This document shows positions 9,455 to 20,484 of a stretch of DNA of 64,000 bases, piece after piece. The stretch's first letter is position 1; every line of letters begins with the position of its first letter. The translations under genes were made by a program, and so were the position numbers. Location of the stretch: the NCBI GenBank assembly GCA_050084985.1, contig JBITNC010000001.1, positions 57,908,001-57,972,000 of the forward strand, in the 5' to 3' direction. The notes beneath the pieces were generated by a model. That model saw only the letters and a program-made list of their open reading frames with translations, was not told the DNA's origin and did not search any database. Source of the stretch: Nageia nagi. Taxonomy: Eukaryota > Pinophyta.

Positions 9455-11714
9455 ATGGCCCTACCGATCACAAGTCGAGATGGACACTGAGCTACCTTGG
9501 TGGCTAATTCTCCTATCGATCATCAGGTACTTCGCATCTCTTACCTTTTTCTTGCTATGTTTTTACCTATTTTCAAATTTTTAGTCACCTACATGTTGGT
9601 TTTCCAAATTGCCCCTAGGGTTTTCCTGTTGAATACCCTAACCCATCATTTTTCCCTTTTCATTCCATTTTTTAAATTTCTGACATCATGGCTATATCCC
9701 ACTCATCTGTACCGACCTATACCCTGAATCTTATCGACCTTTGTTTACGGAAATAGGACCACTGGTAGTCCTTTCTACCCTATTTTGGACCGTGGGTGAT
9801 CCTTTTCACCTGGTCTAGACCATGGGCGGTCCTCTTTACCAGTACTATTTTTTGCTATTTTCATTTCATATCTGATACTAACTTGCTTTTTGTCACCCTT
9901 TTCTTGCAGAATCATTCATACCTTATGCGACCATCTAGCAAGAGTGTCACCTTCACCACTGCCCAACACTAGCCACAAACTGATGAAGCCCAGAGTATAC
10001 TAGAGGACATTTCCTTTAGTTACTTAGCATTTTTTGATTATGTGTTTCATGATCGCAACATGCTGACTGCTTTGATGGAGAGGTGGGATCCAAACTCCAA
10101 CACCTTTCACCTTCCTACTGGTGAGATCACAGTTCACTAGAGGATATCTACAGGATCACTAGACTTCCTATCAGGGGAGGCTAGTGAACATGGTTCCTAT
10201 TCCTAGCCTGGAACAGGTAGAGATATGGGCTACTTGGCTGATAGGGTCAGATGAAGTAAATCATAGGAAGAAGGGTGTGTCCTTAGTGAGACATGTGTCA
10301 GAGTATCCTCTAGCATGAGGTGATCTACGGATGAGGCTCCTCATTGCCTGCCTTCTAGATGCTATTATCTATCCAAACAAGAGTAGTGAGACCTTCCCTA
10401 TGGGTATGGTTCCTATCATTTAGGACATGGTTATACATAGACAGCGATATGCATGGTGCCCCGCAATACTAGCATAACTTTATCATGACCTCCACGACTT
10501 TGCAGAGGTGGAGAGGGGGGGATACAGGTAGCTCACTCTATGATACTGCAGGTGTGGGCATATGAACACATCATTATTTCTAGACTGATGATATTACCCC
10601 TAGACTAGCCAGATGATGCACCCACCTGGCAACGGTGGGTGATGACAGAGGGACCAGACTTCCCTAACATAAACCTAGAGGGATGGCAAGTGCAACTTAA
10701 CCTACTGCAGGAGGCACAACTATATTGATGTCCCTATCGGGGAGGTGTACCAAAGTGGGAGGAGGACATACAAGAGATGGCATGGGTGAGACACCCTACA
10801 TACATACAGGCACGTAGGGCACTAGTGGATTCATACAGGACAGAGCGGGTACTCCATTAGTTCAACCTCTAGCAAGGTATACCGGATGATTGCAGGATAG
10901 TGGTGCGCTACTACCATAGCAGGCACCTCCCAGAGGACTATGAGCTAGTACCTGACTGGGACTCAGATTGGAGTCCCCTAGCAAGGACTCTGACTATGGG
11001 GTCGATGATGACATAGATGGACCTGATCACACGAAGGACTATCTAGACTGGTGGAGGACACACCGTCCTCACCACATAGGTATTCATGATGTTGACTCGG
11101 GTGATGATACATGGGAGGATGAAACACAGGAGACATACAGACCGAATGGGATGCTCCCTTCACAGCAGGAGGGTAGGGAGGAGAGAGTAGCCTGACATAT
11201 GCTCATGATACATCTCTAGATGTAGGTCATGACGATAATGAGGAGACCGATCTAGACCAGGATGAGTATGAACCTGAGTATGAGACGGATACATATTGGG
11301 AGGAGGAAGACTACGATGAGGATGATGATGGTAACCTATTTCTCTTTTGCTTTGCTTTGATTTTCTACTTTTTATGATATGCCAAGGATTAACATGATAT
11401 GTTTATGCTATGTCACATATGCTGAGGTCGAGATGGCTAGGCTACATGGTCAAATCGGTCAAAAGGATGAGGAGATTAGAGAGCTACAGGGTCATCTATA
11501 GTTTGGAGGAGGAGATTATACTAGGATCTATCAGGACCTATAAGTAGCCAACAAGGAGATCAAGGCCCTCTATGAGTAGCTTCGCTAGGCTGAGAGATAA
11601 ATCAATGAGGAGAAGGCACGTGCAGAGAAGTACAAGGCACGATGCGGGGGTGGCACATCTAGCAGGGCTACTAGCTCTAGTGGAGGGGGAGGGGGCTCTA
11701 GTAGGAGATTCTAG
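9455..11714 (+). pseudogene. Plant mobile domain (PMD) gene captured in E1, three exons, decayed
   Basis: Exon 1 is 9455-9526 (MALPITSRDGH, stop, ATLVANSPIDHQ) and ends CAG|GT. The 383-bp intron ends TTGCAG at 9909, and exon 2 continues in frame. Exon 2 has the PMD landmarks: MERWDPNSNTFHLPTGEITV at about 10075-10133, then LEDIYRITRLPIRG one frame over, WATWLIGSDEV, LYHDLHDFAEVERGGYR, an EDYELVPDWDSDW end, and an acidic tail (EEEDYDEDDD). A donor GTAACC sits at 11331 and an acceptor near 11426; exact phase is uncertain. Exon 3 encodes a coiled coil (QKDEEIRELQ, AEKYKARCGGG) and a Gly/Ser tail. PMD proteins include MAIN/MAIL1, nuclear silencing factors, and many transposon-borne relatives. About 15 stops and three or so frameshifts are present. 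The gene runs tail-to-tail with gag. Confidence 0.82.
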
Positions 11715-12091
11715 GTCATTCTATGTAATCTCATCCAGTTGAATTGTAAACAAAAACATTTTGATCATGATATATATATGAAACACAAATTTTGGTACCT
11801 GATTTGCTCTTGTACATGTACTTGTGATGAATGAAATTGATGTTCCGTGATTTTTACAACCAAATACCAACGATGCGACCTGAAATTTTGACTTCTCACA
11901 CTGCGAGAGGAATTGGAATCTTTTGACTTTCTCCTATTTTCCACTAAAAGAGGACCGTCGACGGTCCTATTATTAGGAAATACAACATTGACACTCCTTT
12001 TATGATGTCATAAAGCCCCCTAATCTTGACCATGACATCTGTTAGTGCCCTAAACTGACTGCTAACTTTTCTCTTTTTTTTTTATATTGAT
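11715..12091. other. Convergent 3' spacer between PMD gene and gag
   Basis: No coding content seen. It contains a perfect 16-bp palindrome GGACCGTCGACGGTCC at 11952-11967, one of a dispersed motif set, and a T-rich tract near 12070 that follows the end of gag on the other strand. Confidence 0.6.
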
Positions 12092-13309
12092 CTACCAAAT
12101 GATACCTTCGAAGGGCCTGGAGCTCCCACCGGTGCTAGCCTCGCAAACATCTTCAAGGAAAATCATATTGACATGTTGTTCTTCCCCTGTATCTTTGACC
12201 TTTTTCGAACACACGTAGAATCCATCTTCTATGAGTTTCTATATTCTGTCCCTAAGGTTTCCACACCCATTAGTAGCATGGCCCTTAGTCTGATGATACT
12301 CACAATACCTATCTTCCTTATACCAAGCGGGTTTTTCTGCTGTAGGATCTTCTTCATGCTTAGGTAAGGGTTGTAATAACCCTTTTGCCACAAGTTCTTT
12401 TAGGATATGTCTTGGAGGTATGGGAAATCTCACAAATTTCTTCTCCTTTGTCTCACTTGTCTTCTCAGCTACATGGATAGTTTTCTCTTTCTTTGGTGAT
12501 TGTGATCTCTTATCCTTTGCTTTTGTCTTATCACTACTGCCATACTTTACAAGCCCTAGCTTCACAAGGACTTTTTCTTTCTCTAATAATTTATACGTCA
12601 TATCCGAAAATGTAAGATGTGTATAATTGATAACATATGATTGTAAGGGCAATATAACAGCTTCTTTAAAAATGTTATTTACCTCTTTTTCTGTTAATCT
12701 GGTCTTCACTTGCTGCCATGTCTTCTTAAACCTTACAACAAATTTGTCTAGTTGCTCATCACTGTCTTGCTTGATAGCACATAAATTTGATAGCATAATC
12801 TCCTTCTTGATGTTATGCTTATATTGCTCTAGGAACAAACTACTAAATTCCTCAAATGATGTGATGGACCCTTCAGGTAAGGCATAAAACCATTCTCGAG
12901 CCTCTCCCTCCAAGCTCTAGGGAAAGAATTTAGCTTACAATCTTTGATCTGTACCAATTTTGAGTTTGCACTCATCCTTGAATCCTTGTATATGTCTTCT
13001 CGGATCTCCTTCACCATTAAACTTACTGAATTTTGGCTCTTTGTAGTCGGATGGTGGCATGTGCCTACGAATCTCATCACATAAGGGACTACCAAATTCG
13101 AAAGAATCATTAGGCGGAGCTGATCTCCTTGCCAATCTGTCTATCTACCTTTGCATACCTTCCATAGTAGCCTAAAAATTACTATTGTCACCCTCAGTGC
13201 TATTTTGCATTCCTTCGGATCCCTCTGGATCATCATGTCTAATTTCTACCAATAATTCATCCAAATCCCTTTTTGAAAGACTACGCAAGCATAACTTAAG
13301 CTGATCCAT
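12092..13309 (-). pseudogene. gag: E1 gag (Ty3/gypsy retrotrans_gag type), single frame with five stops
   Basis: One minus-strand frame of about 405 codons runs from ATG at 13307-13309 (MDQLKLCLRSLS...) to TAG at 12092 with no frameshift. The capsid core reads FSKFNGEGDP...HIQGF at about 13020 and LEGEAREWFYALP, then GSITSFEEF, at 12850-12913. A zinc knuckle of C-x2-H-x4-H-x4-C form, CEYHQTKGHATNGC, sits near 12270. A basic, Lys-rich linker precedes it. Five in-frame stops precede the end (four TAG, one TAA), all where Gln would fit. Gag would package the element RNA. No protease follows. The longest open piece is 12239-12913. Confidence 0.9.
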
Positions 13310-13380
13310 AACTAAAACACTCACAAAATAGATATCAGTTCTAACTAAAACCCTTAGGGTTTTAGTACAATGATGTGCAC

Positions 13381-13398
13381 TTCACGTCGGGTTCACCA
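13381..13398 (-). other. E1 primer binding site
   Basis: The minus strand reads TGGTGAACCCGACGTGAA two bases inside the 5' LTR. It starts with TGG as required for pairing to a tRNA CCA end. It is not the usual Asp, Lys, Arg or initiator-Met site as I know them, so the primer is unnamed. Confidence 0.65.
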
Positions 13399-13400
13399 AA

Positions 13401-14253
13401 TGTTTACAAATAAAATTGAGCGTGCAAATAAGTAAATAAACAAATATCTACAAACTTAATATTATCTGTATTTAAGCTACGGATAGCAATTTATTCTAGA
13501 TAGCAATAAGCAAAATAACTAATTCAGAAATGTAATTGTACCAACCAAGACTGTAATTTGTGTACTTACCTCACAGAATGTACCTGATAATGAAAGATGA
13601 AGATATTGGTGATGTACTGATAATGAGCTACCTTTCCAACAACGTAGTGACCTATGAAGATGCAAAAAGAGGACCGCAGGCAGTCCATTTCAGTGATATA
13701 AGAGCACAGCGGTGTTCTTTCATTCGCAAAGGAGCACTGACAGCCTTCGTTTGATGATTCTTAACTTCTTGATCAAGTCTAAAACTTCAATACGGATGTC
13801 TCAGGTAGCAGTATGATATCAAAATAGATCATGGATGTCAGGATAGCTCACGAAAGGAAGCACACAAACCACAGCCTTGTAGGCGGTACCAAGAGATACC
13901 TTAAGGGGTTGCCACTTACAAGACCATACGCAGGATGGTGTGTATCCTTGTTGTGTGGACTTACTATTAGATCCCTTATTTATATAGATAATAGATAATA
14001 CAACCCATGGGTCGGCATGCATCTACATAAATAAGGCTAATTCACAATATTCAAGATAAACACACCAATAAACAAGATAATTCATGCAATATTCAAGATA
14101 ATCCATGCAATATTCCAGATAATCATTATAAAATTCATATTCAAGGTAAACATTGATATTATCACTTTAATACATTCAAGACATATATTTAAGCCAAGCA
14201 TATTTCATTAATTTATTGATTTAAAAACATAAATTCATTTTTATGTGTTAACA
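13401..14253 (-). repeat. E1 5' LTR (right)
   Basis: 853 bp, colinear with 6538-7391. Flanked on the right by ATTGT (14254-14258), the second copy of the TSD. Confidence 0.93.
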
Positions 14254-14258
14254 ATTGT

Positions 14259-15616
14259 TCATTTAAAAAAAGTATGAGTTAATGGTTGCATTAATTGCCA
14301 TTTAAAGTTTAAAATTTTTTTAGGCTAATTTTTTTAATTCATTATGGGCAATTTTTTAAGGCTAATATTTCTTTATTTGCTAAATTATGATTTTACCTAA
14401 GTGCCAATTATAATAAGAGACTTTATTAATCATACATTTAAGATAAAAAGAGGAATTATTTACTTAAGATATTTTATAAATGCATGGATTAAATGTTTTG
14501 TCTTAAATACATGATTATTGCTATTTTGTGCACATGTGGATGGATAAATTTTTTAAATGCATAGTTTAATATTTTGTCCTAATGCATGATTATATGTGGA
14601 TAAAAAATTTAATGCTTGGTATAAACTTTTGTCCTAATGCATGTGGATGGATAACTGTTCTCTTAAACATTTTTTTGCCTATGAAGTTTTTGATGATAAA
14701 TTATTTTTTAAGTCCAATTTTTTAAGTAACAAGGAAAACATTTCTCTATTTTTTATAATGAACCTTTGTGCAGAGATCCATTAGGGGTTGTAACAAAACC
14801 CATTGGACTCTGAAGCTCATTTTTTGTTACTTAAAATTAATGAACCTTTGTAAAGAGATTAATTAGGGGTTGTAACAAAATCCATTGGAATCTTTGGTTC
14901 ATACTTATAGATGATGTTGGATGTAGTTTCATATTTAAAGCATTTTATTATTTTTCACTTTTACTTTATATACAACGTACGTAAATATTAAAAATTGATT
15001 CCTTCTAAAATGAACACATCTACATGTCTATTTTGCAACATGACTTGTTTGGAGAGCCATGAGGTGAGGATAAAGTTGATTGGAGTCTTTTAATTCGACA
15101 ATACAAGTGGTAAAAAGTCTATACTTTTTAATTACTCTTAAATCTTTTATTGGTCTAGATTTAACTCCATATAGGTGGACAGGCACGTGTGTAGTGATAC
15201 CACATGTCCACTTGTCCATTTAGAGATTATCCTGATAACCTAGGAGAAAAACTAAAAACTTAATTAAGATAATTAATTTGGTCGATCCAACGTACATCAT
15301 AACCTTGAAAAATAGGTAGTACTTCTCCTTATAAGAGTATATTATTACCCAAGGAAAAAATGGTTGAGGATTGGTAGGACCTAGGCTCCTTGCAAGCATT
15401 AAAATAAATGCCTAATTTTAGATAAAAAAATAAGCCTCAAATATTCCCTCTTTATGATTATACTTAGTGATGAACAATGTTGGATGAATGATTATTATTC
15501 TTGTTAAAAATTTAAGCATTTAGTTTATTGATTAGTTTAAACATGTATTTGTATGATTAATATTTTAAACTCAACATGTATGCTTACATTTTTTATCACC
15601 TTCATATTTTATATCA
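14259..15616 (+). other. C1 leader, second part
   Basis: AT-rich untranslated sequence before copia gag. It contains two imperfect copies of AATGAACCTTTGTG-AGAGAT...TTAGGGGTTGTAACAAAA (about 14756-14811 and 14838-14895). With 5985-6537 the leader is about 1.9 kb, long for a copia element. No gene seen. Confidence 0.6.
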
Positions 15617-16459
15617 ATGAGAGACACTTTTGCATCCAAGCATATCTTATATGGTTCCAACTATGGTATTTGGGAACTTAAGATGAAAACAAAACTTCAA
15701 GCATGGAAATTTTGAATGATTGTCAGTGAAAACTAAGTTTCTCCATCAAGAGAGAAGAAACATGAAGCTTATAATACAAAAAATAATTTGGCAAATTTTA
15801 TTATCTTTCATGTTATTTGAGATGAAATCCTTCTCATGATATCTTCTTCAAACTCTATAAATGAATCTTGGGATAAGCTGAAGAGTATTTACTAGGGCAC
15901 CAAATTCTCTATAAGGTTCACCATTCTTAAGAAGTTACTACAATCATATCAAGAGAAAAATGAAAATGTGACAATATATTTGAATAAAGTTATTAACCTT
16001 AGGACCTAGCTTGTAGGGTGTGGTTGCAATTGGATTAACGATGAGTTTCTTACATTCATCATCTTTCAAAGCCTCTCTACTAAATTTAGTCACTTTGTGA
16101 CTGTTATTGAGATAAAACTTGATGATGAAAAAGAAATATTCTCCTTAGAAAATCTATTAAGGCTTCTCTTGAAATATGAGAAAACACTTAACAATAAAGT
16201 GTTGATCACCACTCCTAAGGAGCCTTTTGTGGCACTAGGTCCAATGAAGTCTCACTTCAAAAAGAAGAGCCATAACCAAAAGAAGGGTTACTATGCTCCT
16301 AAGAAGAACTTTAACAAAGGTGGAAACAAAAAGAATTGTGATCATGATAAGTCAAAGAAAACCAAATTCAAATTTTATTTATGTGACATCTATGGTCATA
16401 AAGAAGCTGGTTGCTTCAAGAAAAATAAAGATCAAGGTGAAAAAAGATATGAAAAATAA
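15617..16459 (+). pseudogene. gag: C1 gag (copia, UBN2-type), degenerate
   Basis: ATG at 15617 opens a frame with YGSNYGIWELKMKTKLQAWK, the usual copia gag start. A longer open piece (16097-16459) ends in a Lys-rich stretch and a zinc knuckle, CDIYGHKEAGCFKK. The first knuckle Cys is replaced by Phe (FYLC where CxxC is expected). Stops and at least one frameshift lie between 15700 and 16090. Gag forms the particle that packages the RNA. Confidence 0.8.
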
Positions 16460-16529
16460 AATATCTCTAATAAAAATAATAAGAATAAGAATTTTTCTTA
16501 TGTTGTTGCTTTTTACTTCAAGTATCACA

Positions 16530-16870
16530 CTTTTTAATGATTGGATTATTGATTCTGGATGCACTAATCAAATATTTTTTGAAAAAACTAAGTTTGAATA
16601 AGTATAAAAAAGATACAATTGTGATAGGTGATAATTTTATCCTTGAAGTTCAAGGTATTGGGAGTGTGTTGATATAAGAAAAGATTCTTAATAATATGCT
16701 TTATGTGCCAAAAATCATTATGAATCACCTTTTCATAATTTAGGTTGCAAAGAAGAGTTATTCTTTTGAGTTTAAATCACACTCTTAGTGCAAGAAAAAA
16801 GGTCTTACCATTTTGATGAAAGGATTAGTGAAAGATGACATTATGGATTAATCTCTAATAAATATGTGCC
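16530..16870 (+). pseudogene. C1 aspartic protease, degenerate
   Basis: WIIDSGCTNQIFF at about 16540-16580 is the copia protease active site (D-S-G, with C for the more common A). The flap region follows with VQGIGSV at about 16655, then NNMLYVPKI at about 16693. Frame changes occur after 16600. The enzyme would cut the gag-pol polyprotein. Confidence 0.78.
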
Positions 16871-16889
16871 TTGTAACTAATGTTTTCTC

Positions 16890-17830
16890 TAAAGGCAATC
16901 TCTGGCACCACTAATTAGGACACCTTAACCATAAGAGCATTCATGTTATGAAATACCATGATCTTATAGAAGGTTTTCTTACAATATCACCTATAATTGA
17001 CTTTTATGAGAAGTGCATTCTAGGCAAAATGAATTGAAATTTTTTTTCAAAAGATAAGACAACTAGATAAACTCAACCTCTTCAGCTTGTGCATTCAAAT
17101 TTGATGGGTCCATTTTTTACTAAGTCACTTAAGGAGCATCTTATATATTGAAATTTATTGATGATTATAGCAAGATGACATTTGGTTATCTTATAGAGTA
17201 AAAGGATCAAACCTTTGATAGTTTCAAAAATTTCAAAGCCTTGGTAGAAAATTAGTGTGGATTCAAAATCAAGATGTTGGTATCTGATAATGGGGTTGAG
17301 TATAATAACAATGAGTTCAATGATTATTGTACCAAGCATGGAATTAAGAGGTAATTTATGATACCTTACACTCCTCAATAGAATGGTGTAGCCGAAAGAA
17401 AAAATAGGACCATTCAAGAAATGGTAAGATGTATGTTAGGAGATATTCCTAGAATTTTATGGGGTGAAGCTATAAATACTATGATCTACATCTTAAACAG
17501 ATGTTCTATAAAAGCAATTGAAGAAAAAACTTTGTATGAGGTATGGATAGGAAAGAAACCTAACATCTCTCACTTCAAGGTCTTTGGCTGTGATGCTTAT
17601 ACCTTTGTAGTTCCTAAGAAAAGAAAGAATTTGGATAAGATATATAAAAAGTATATTTTTATGGGCTATGTTAATCAAAATAGAGGTTACATGCTATACT
17701 AACCTTCCTATAGAGTAGTCTTTGTGTCAAAATATGTAAAGTTCAATGAACCTCCTAAAAATTCTACTTCTTGTGAGAACCTAGATGAGGGTGATGATTC
17801 TTCTATTGAACCTAACTAGAATATTAGTGT
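16890..17830 (+). pseudogene. C1 integrase, degenerate
   Basis: The HHCC finger is seen as LWHH, stop, LGHLNHKSIHVM near 16900-16950. Its second Cys pair is damaged (YEKC near 17010). The core shows SDNGVEYNNNEF near 17285 (second catalytic Asp) and PYTPQ, stop, NGVAERKNRTI near 17370-17415 (third catalytic residue, Glu). The open piece 17421-17702 continues with LWGEAINTMIYILNRC and HFKVFGCDAY, the normal copia C-terminal part. Stops fall at Gln sites. Confidence 0.85.
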
Positions 17831-17949
17831 GGATATATAATGTAAAGAACAAAACTATCCAACAAAAAATATAACAAGAAGTATGACTATTAATAAATCC
17901 TTATTTGCCAAAATTGATAGCAAGAATGAACCCTCATCCTTCAAAGAAG

Positions 17950-18740
17950 CTTCAAAACATGAGTGTTAGATGAATGTAGAGTATGAGGTTCTAATTAAGA
18001 ATTAAACTTAGAATTTGGTTTCTTATCTTAATAAATAAAATATGATTAATAATAAATAGATTTACAAGTTCAAATACAATTCAGTTGGAGAGATTGAGAA
18101 ATACAAAGCAAGGTTAGTAGCTAAGAGTTTCACTTAAAAATATAGAGTTGATTATGAGGAAACCTTTGCTCTAGTGGAAAAGATTCCTACTTTTTGGGTA
18201 ATACTTGCTCTTTTAGTAGCTTAGGGATGTAAATTTTTTTAACTTGATGTCAAGAATGCTTTTCTCAATGATGACTTAGATATAAAAATCTACATGAGCT
18301 AACCAAAAGGGTTTGTTGTAGAAAGCAAAGAATCTTTTGTTTACAAGTTAAAGATGTCTTTGTATGGACTTAAGAAAGCACCTTGATCTTAGTACAAATT
18401 GATTTCAAAATTCTTTGAGAACATTGGATTATCTAAATGCTTCTCTCAAATAGATCTTTATGTGCTCAACCAAGGACCAAACTTGATCTTAATTCTTCTC
18501 TATGTCGATGATCTATTGATTACAGAAAAACATATAGTCCTCAAATAAGAGTTCATATCCAAACTTAAGGTAACTTTTGAAATGATAGAACTTAGTCTAT
18601 TGCACTACTACCTTAGTATGAAAGTGTATCAATATAGGATTGTACTTATCTTATTCAATCCAAATATATATTAGATATCTTACAAAAGTTTGGAATGGAG
18701 GAATGCCAACCTGCAACAACCTTAGTTTCTTTTGGAATCA
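17950..18740 (+). pseudogene. C1 reverse transcriptase, degenerate
   Basis: The copia RT is recognisable through FTxKYRVDYEETFA near 18130, LDVKNAFLND near 18245, YKLKMSLYGLKKAP near 18345, and an intact active-site box LLYVDDLLIT near 18500. Many stops occur (for example TAA in place of Gln before KYRVDY). The order after integrase is the copia order. RT copies element RNA into DNA. Confidence 0.85.
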
Positions 18741-19400
18741 CTTTGTCTCTTAGTTCCAACTCTTAGTTGGTAGATGGTATGGCTTATACACAAATAATTG
18801 GTAGTCTTCTTTATTTGACTATCTCTAGACCAAATATTTCTTTTACTATAAATTTGATGGTTTGTTTTATCCAAAAAATGAATGTTGAGCACCTCAATGT
18901 AGTTAAGCAAATTTTGAGATATGTTATGGGCACTAAGGATCTTACTCTCAAGTATGATAAGTTTTTCTTATTTTTTCTTTCAAAATTTTTAGATTTTGAC
19001 TATGGGAGAGACAAAAATGATAAAAAGTCAATCTCTTCTTATGTGTTTAGCATTAGTTTAGTGCTATCTTTTGGACTTCTAAGAAGCAACCTACTACTGC
19101 TCTCTCCACCATAAAGGTTGAATATTGTGTAATATTAATTACAAGCCAAGAATCCATTTGGTTGAAGTATCTTCTGAAAGAAATTGGGTATGAGTAAGTT
19201 TTTACATCTCAAATTTCTTTAGCTATTATTTTGGCAAAGAATAATGTTTTCCATTAAAGAATAAAATACCTAGAAATCCAAGCCCGTTTCATCAGAGAGA
19301 ACGTTTTAGATGGTATTTTACACTTATAGTATTGTCCATCAATGCTAAACTCTGCTATTTGTTCACTAAGCCCCTTCCTAAAGCTTAGTTCTCTAAGCTT
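18741..19400 (+). pseudogene. C1 RNase H, degenerate
   Basis: The open piece 18767-19114 reads IGSLLYLTISRPNISFTI...VVKQILRYVMGTKDLTLKYD, the start of copia RNase H. Later pieces read STIKVEYC and WLKYLLKEIGYE (19110-19200) and a degraded HIDVRYHFIRE-type motif (YLEIQARFIRENVLDG near 19270). Frameshifts lie near 19070 and 19130. Confidence 0.82.
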
Positions 19401-20475
19401 AGATATTTTATTGGTTTAGTAAAGTTTCCTTCAAAATAGGAGTAAAAGTTGAATTCTTGTTGAATTCATTGTAACTTTTTCCTTCTTAATAAATTTATTA
19501 AGCATTTTATTTTTTGTTTGTATACCTTGATTATATATATATTTTTGGTGACTATAAGTAATGGCTTGACATCTTATTGATGATTTATAATGCACTGCAA
19601 ATCCAGGCACATTATAAGAGAGAAAGTTCTTGAAGGAACAACTATAGCTCTATTCATCTGACTTTGAATCTCTTGATTTATTCACTATATTGGTTTAAAA
19701 ACTTTATTGTGCATACTTTGCAAATTTTTTATGGATAGTGAAGTTGTCTTCAAGGGGGGGTGAAGTCTAAATTCTTATGTTGAATTCATGTTTGTGATGA
19801 CAACTTCATCCCTAGGAGGATATTTTGTTGTATAGTGTTGATCTTAAATGTACACCTTCATAGTTAGTTCGCTTTATGTGAGGAACTCATGGTACATTTT
19901 GATTTCTATTATCACTATGTGAGAAATTAGTATGTGTTTGTTGGCATTGTTTGGTTATCCATATGTGAGTAAGTCATATGTGCATATGCTCATTTTTTAT
20001 TGTAGATCAATACATGTTTCTAACATACAGCAAATGACAATGAGTATTGGCTTGGCATCCTCGTGATGACTTATAGTGCATCATGGATCAATTTATGGAT
20101 GCCATTACTTAATTCATTTATCTTATGATTGATATGAATATTTTATATGATGCATCTAACTGATCTTGTTTATGAGTTGCTTGTAGCTTGTAGATTTCAT
20201 CTTGAAAATACAAGTTACTTACTTCGGGTGGCAGGCTCATGAAGGCTCACATGTCAACTTAGTGACTGATAGACTATACTTACATTGAAACTAGTTATGA
20301 TTAATGATTGTATTATAAACTATTTTTTCAAATGGTATTTTAATGAGGCTCAAACTAAGATCTTACTTAGTTTTCAAAGATATAAAAGTTCTCATCTCCA
20401 CTTGTATCTCTATGGAGGAGAACTCTCTCTTACATTTTTTTTTGGCCTTTTCAACTCTCTACCCAATATTACATT
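19401..20475 (+). other. C1 3' untranslated region with duplicated RNase H tail
   Basis: The sequence around 19390-19460 (TTAGATATTTTATTGG...CCTTCAAAATAGGAG...TTGAATTC) recurs in weaker form around 19710-19780 (CAAATTTTTTATGG...CTTCAAGGGGGG...TTGAATTC), about 320 bp on. TGGCTTGACATC at ~19562 recurs as TGGCTTGGCATC at ~20049. The region therefore seems built from old partial duplications. No further gene. Confidence 0.5.
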
Positions 20476-20484
20476 AAGGGGGAG
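20476..20484 (+). other. C1 polypurine tract
   Basis: AAGGGGGAG directly before LTR start TGTTAGAA; primes second-strand synthesis. Confidence 0.85.

Larger units (their letters stand above)
6538..14253 (-). mobile_element. Non-autonomous Tat-type element E1 (gag-only, carries an antisense PMD gene)
   Basis: 7716 bp, bounded by LTRs of 854 and 853 bp (TGTTTAC...TTAACA on the plus strand) and an exact 5-bp TSD, ATTGT (6533-6537 and 14254-14258). On the minus strand it has 5' LTR, primer site, gag, then no protease, RT, RNase H or integrase. In their place is an opposite-strand spliced PMD gene. A tandem-repeat-rich 3' region, a polypurine tract and the 3' LTR follow. By eye the two LTRs differ at roughly 40 of ~850 positions, mostly transitions. 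It must have moved with enzymes supplied in trans. The layout matches what is called TR-GAG in plants, here with an extra gene. Confidence 0.9.

Noticed and set aside
12420-12887. Plus-strand frames across the E1 gag region
   Set aside because: Shadows of the minus-strand gag frame, which has clear capsid and zinc-knuckle motifs.
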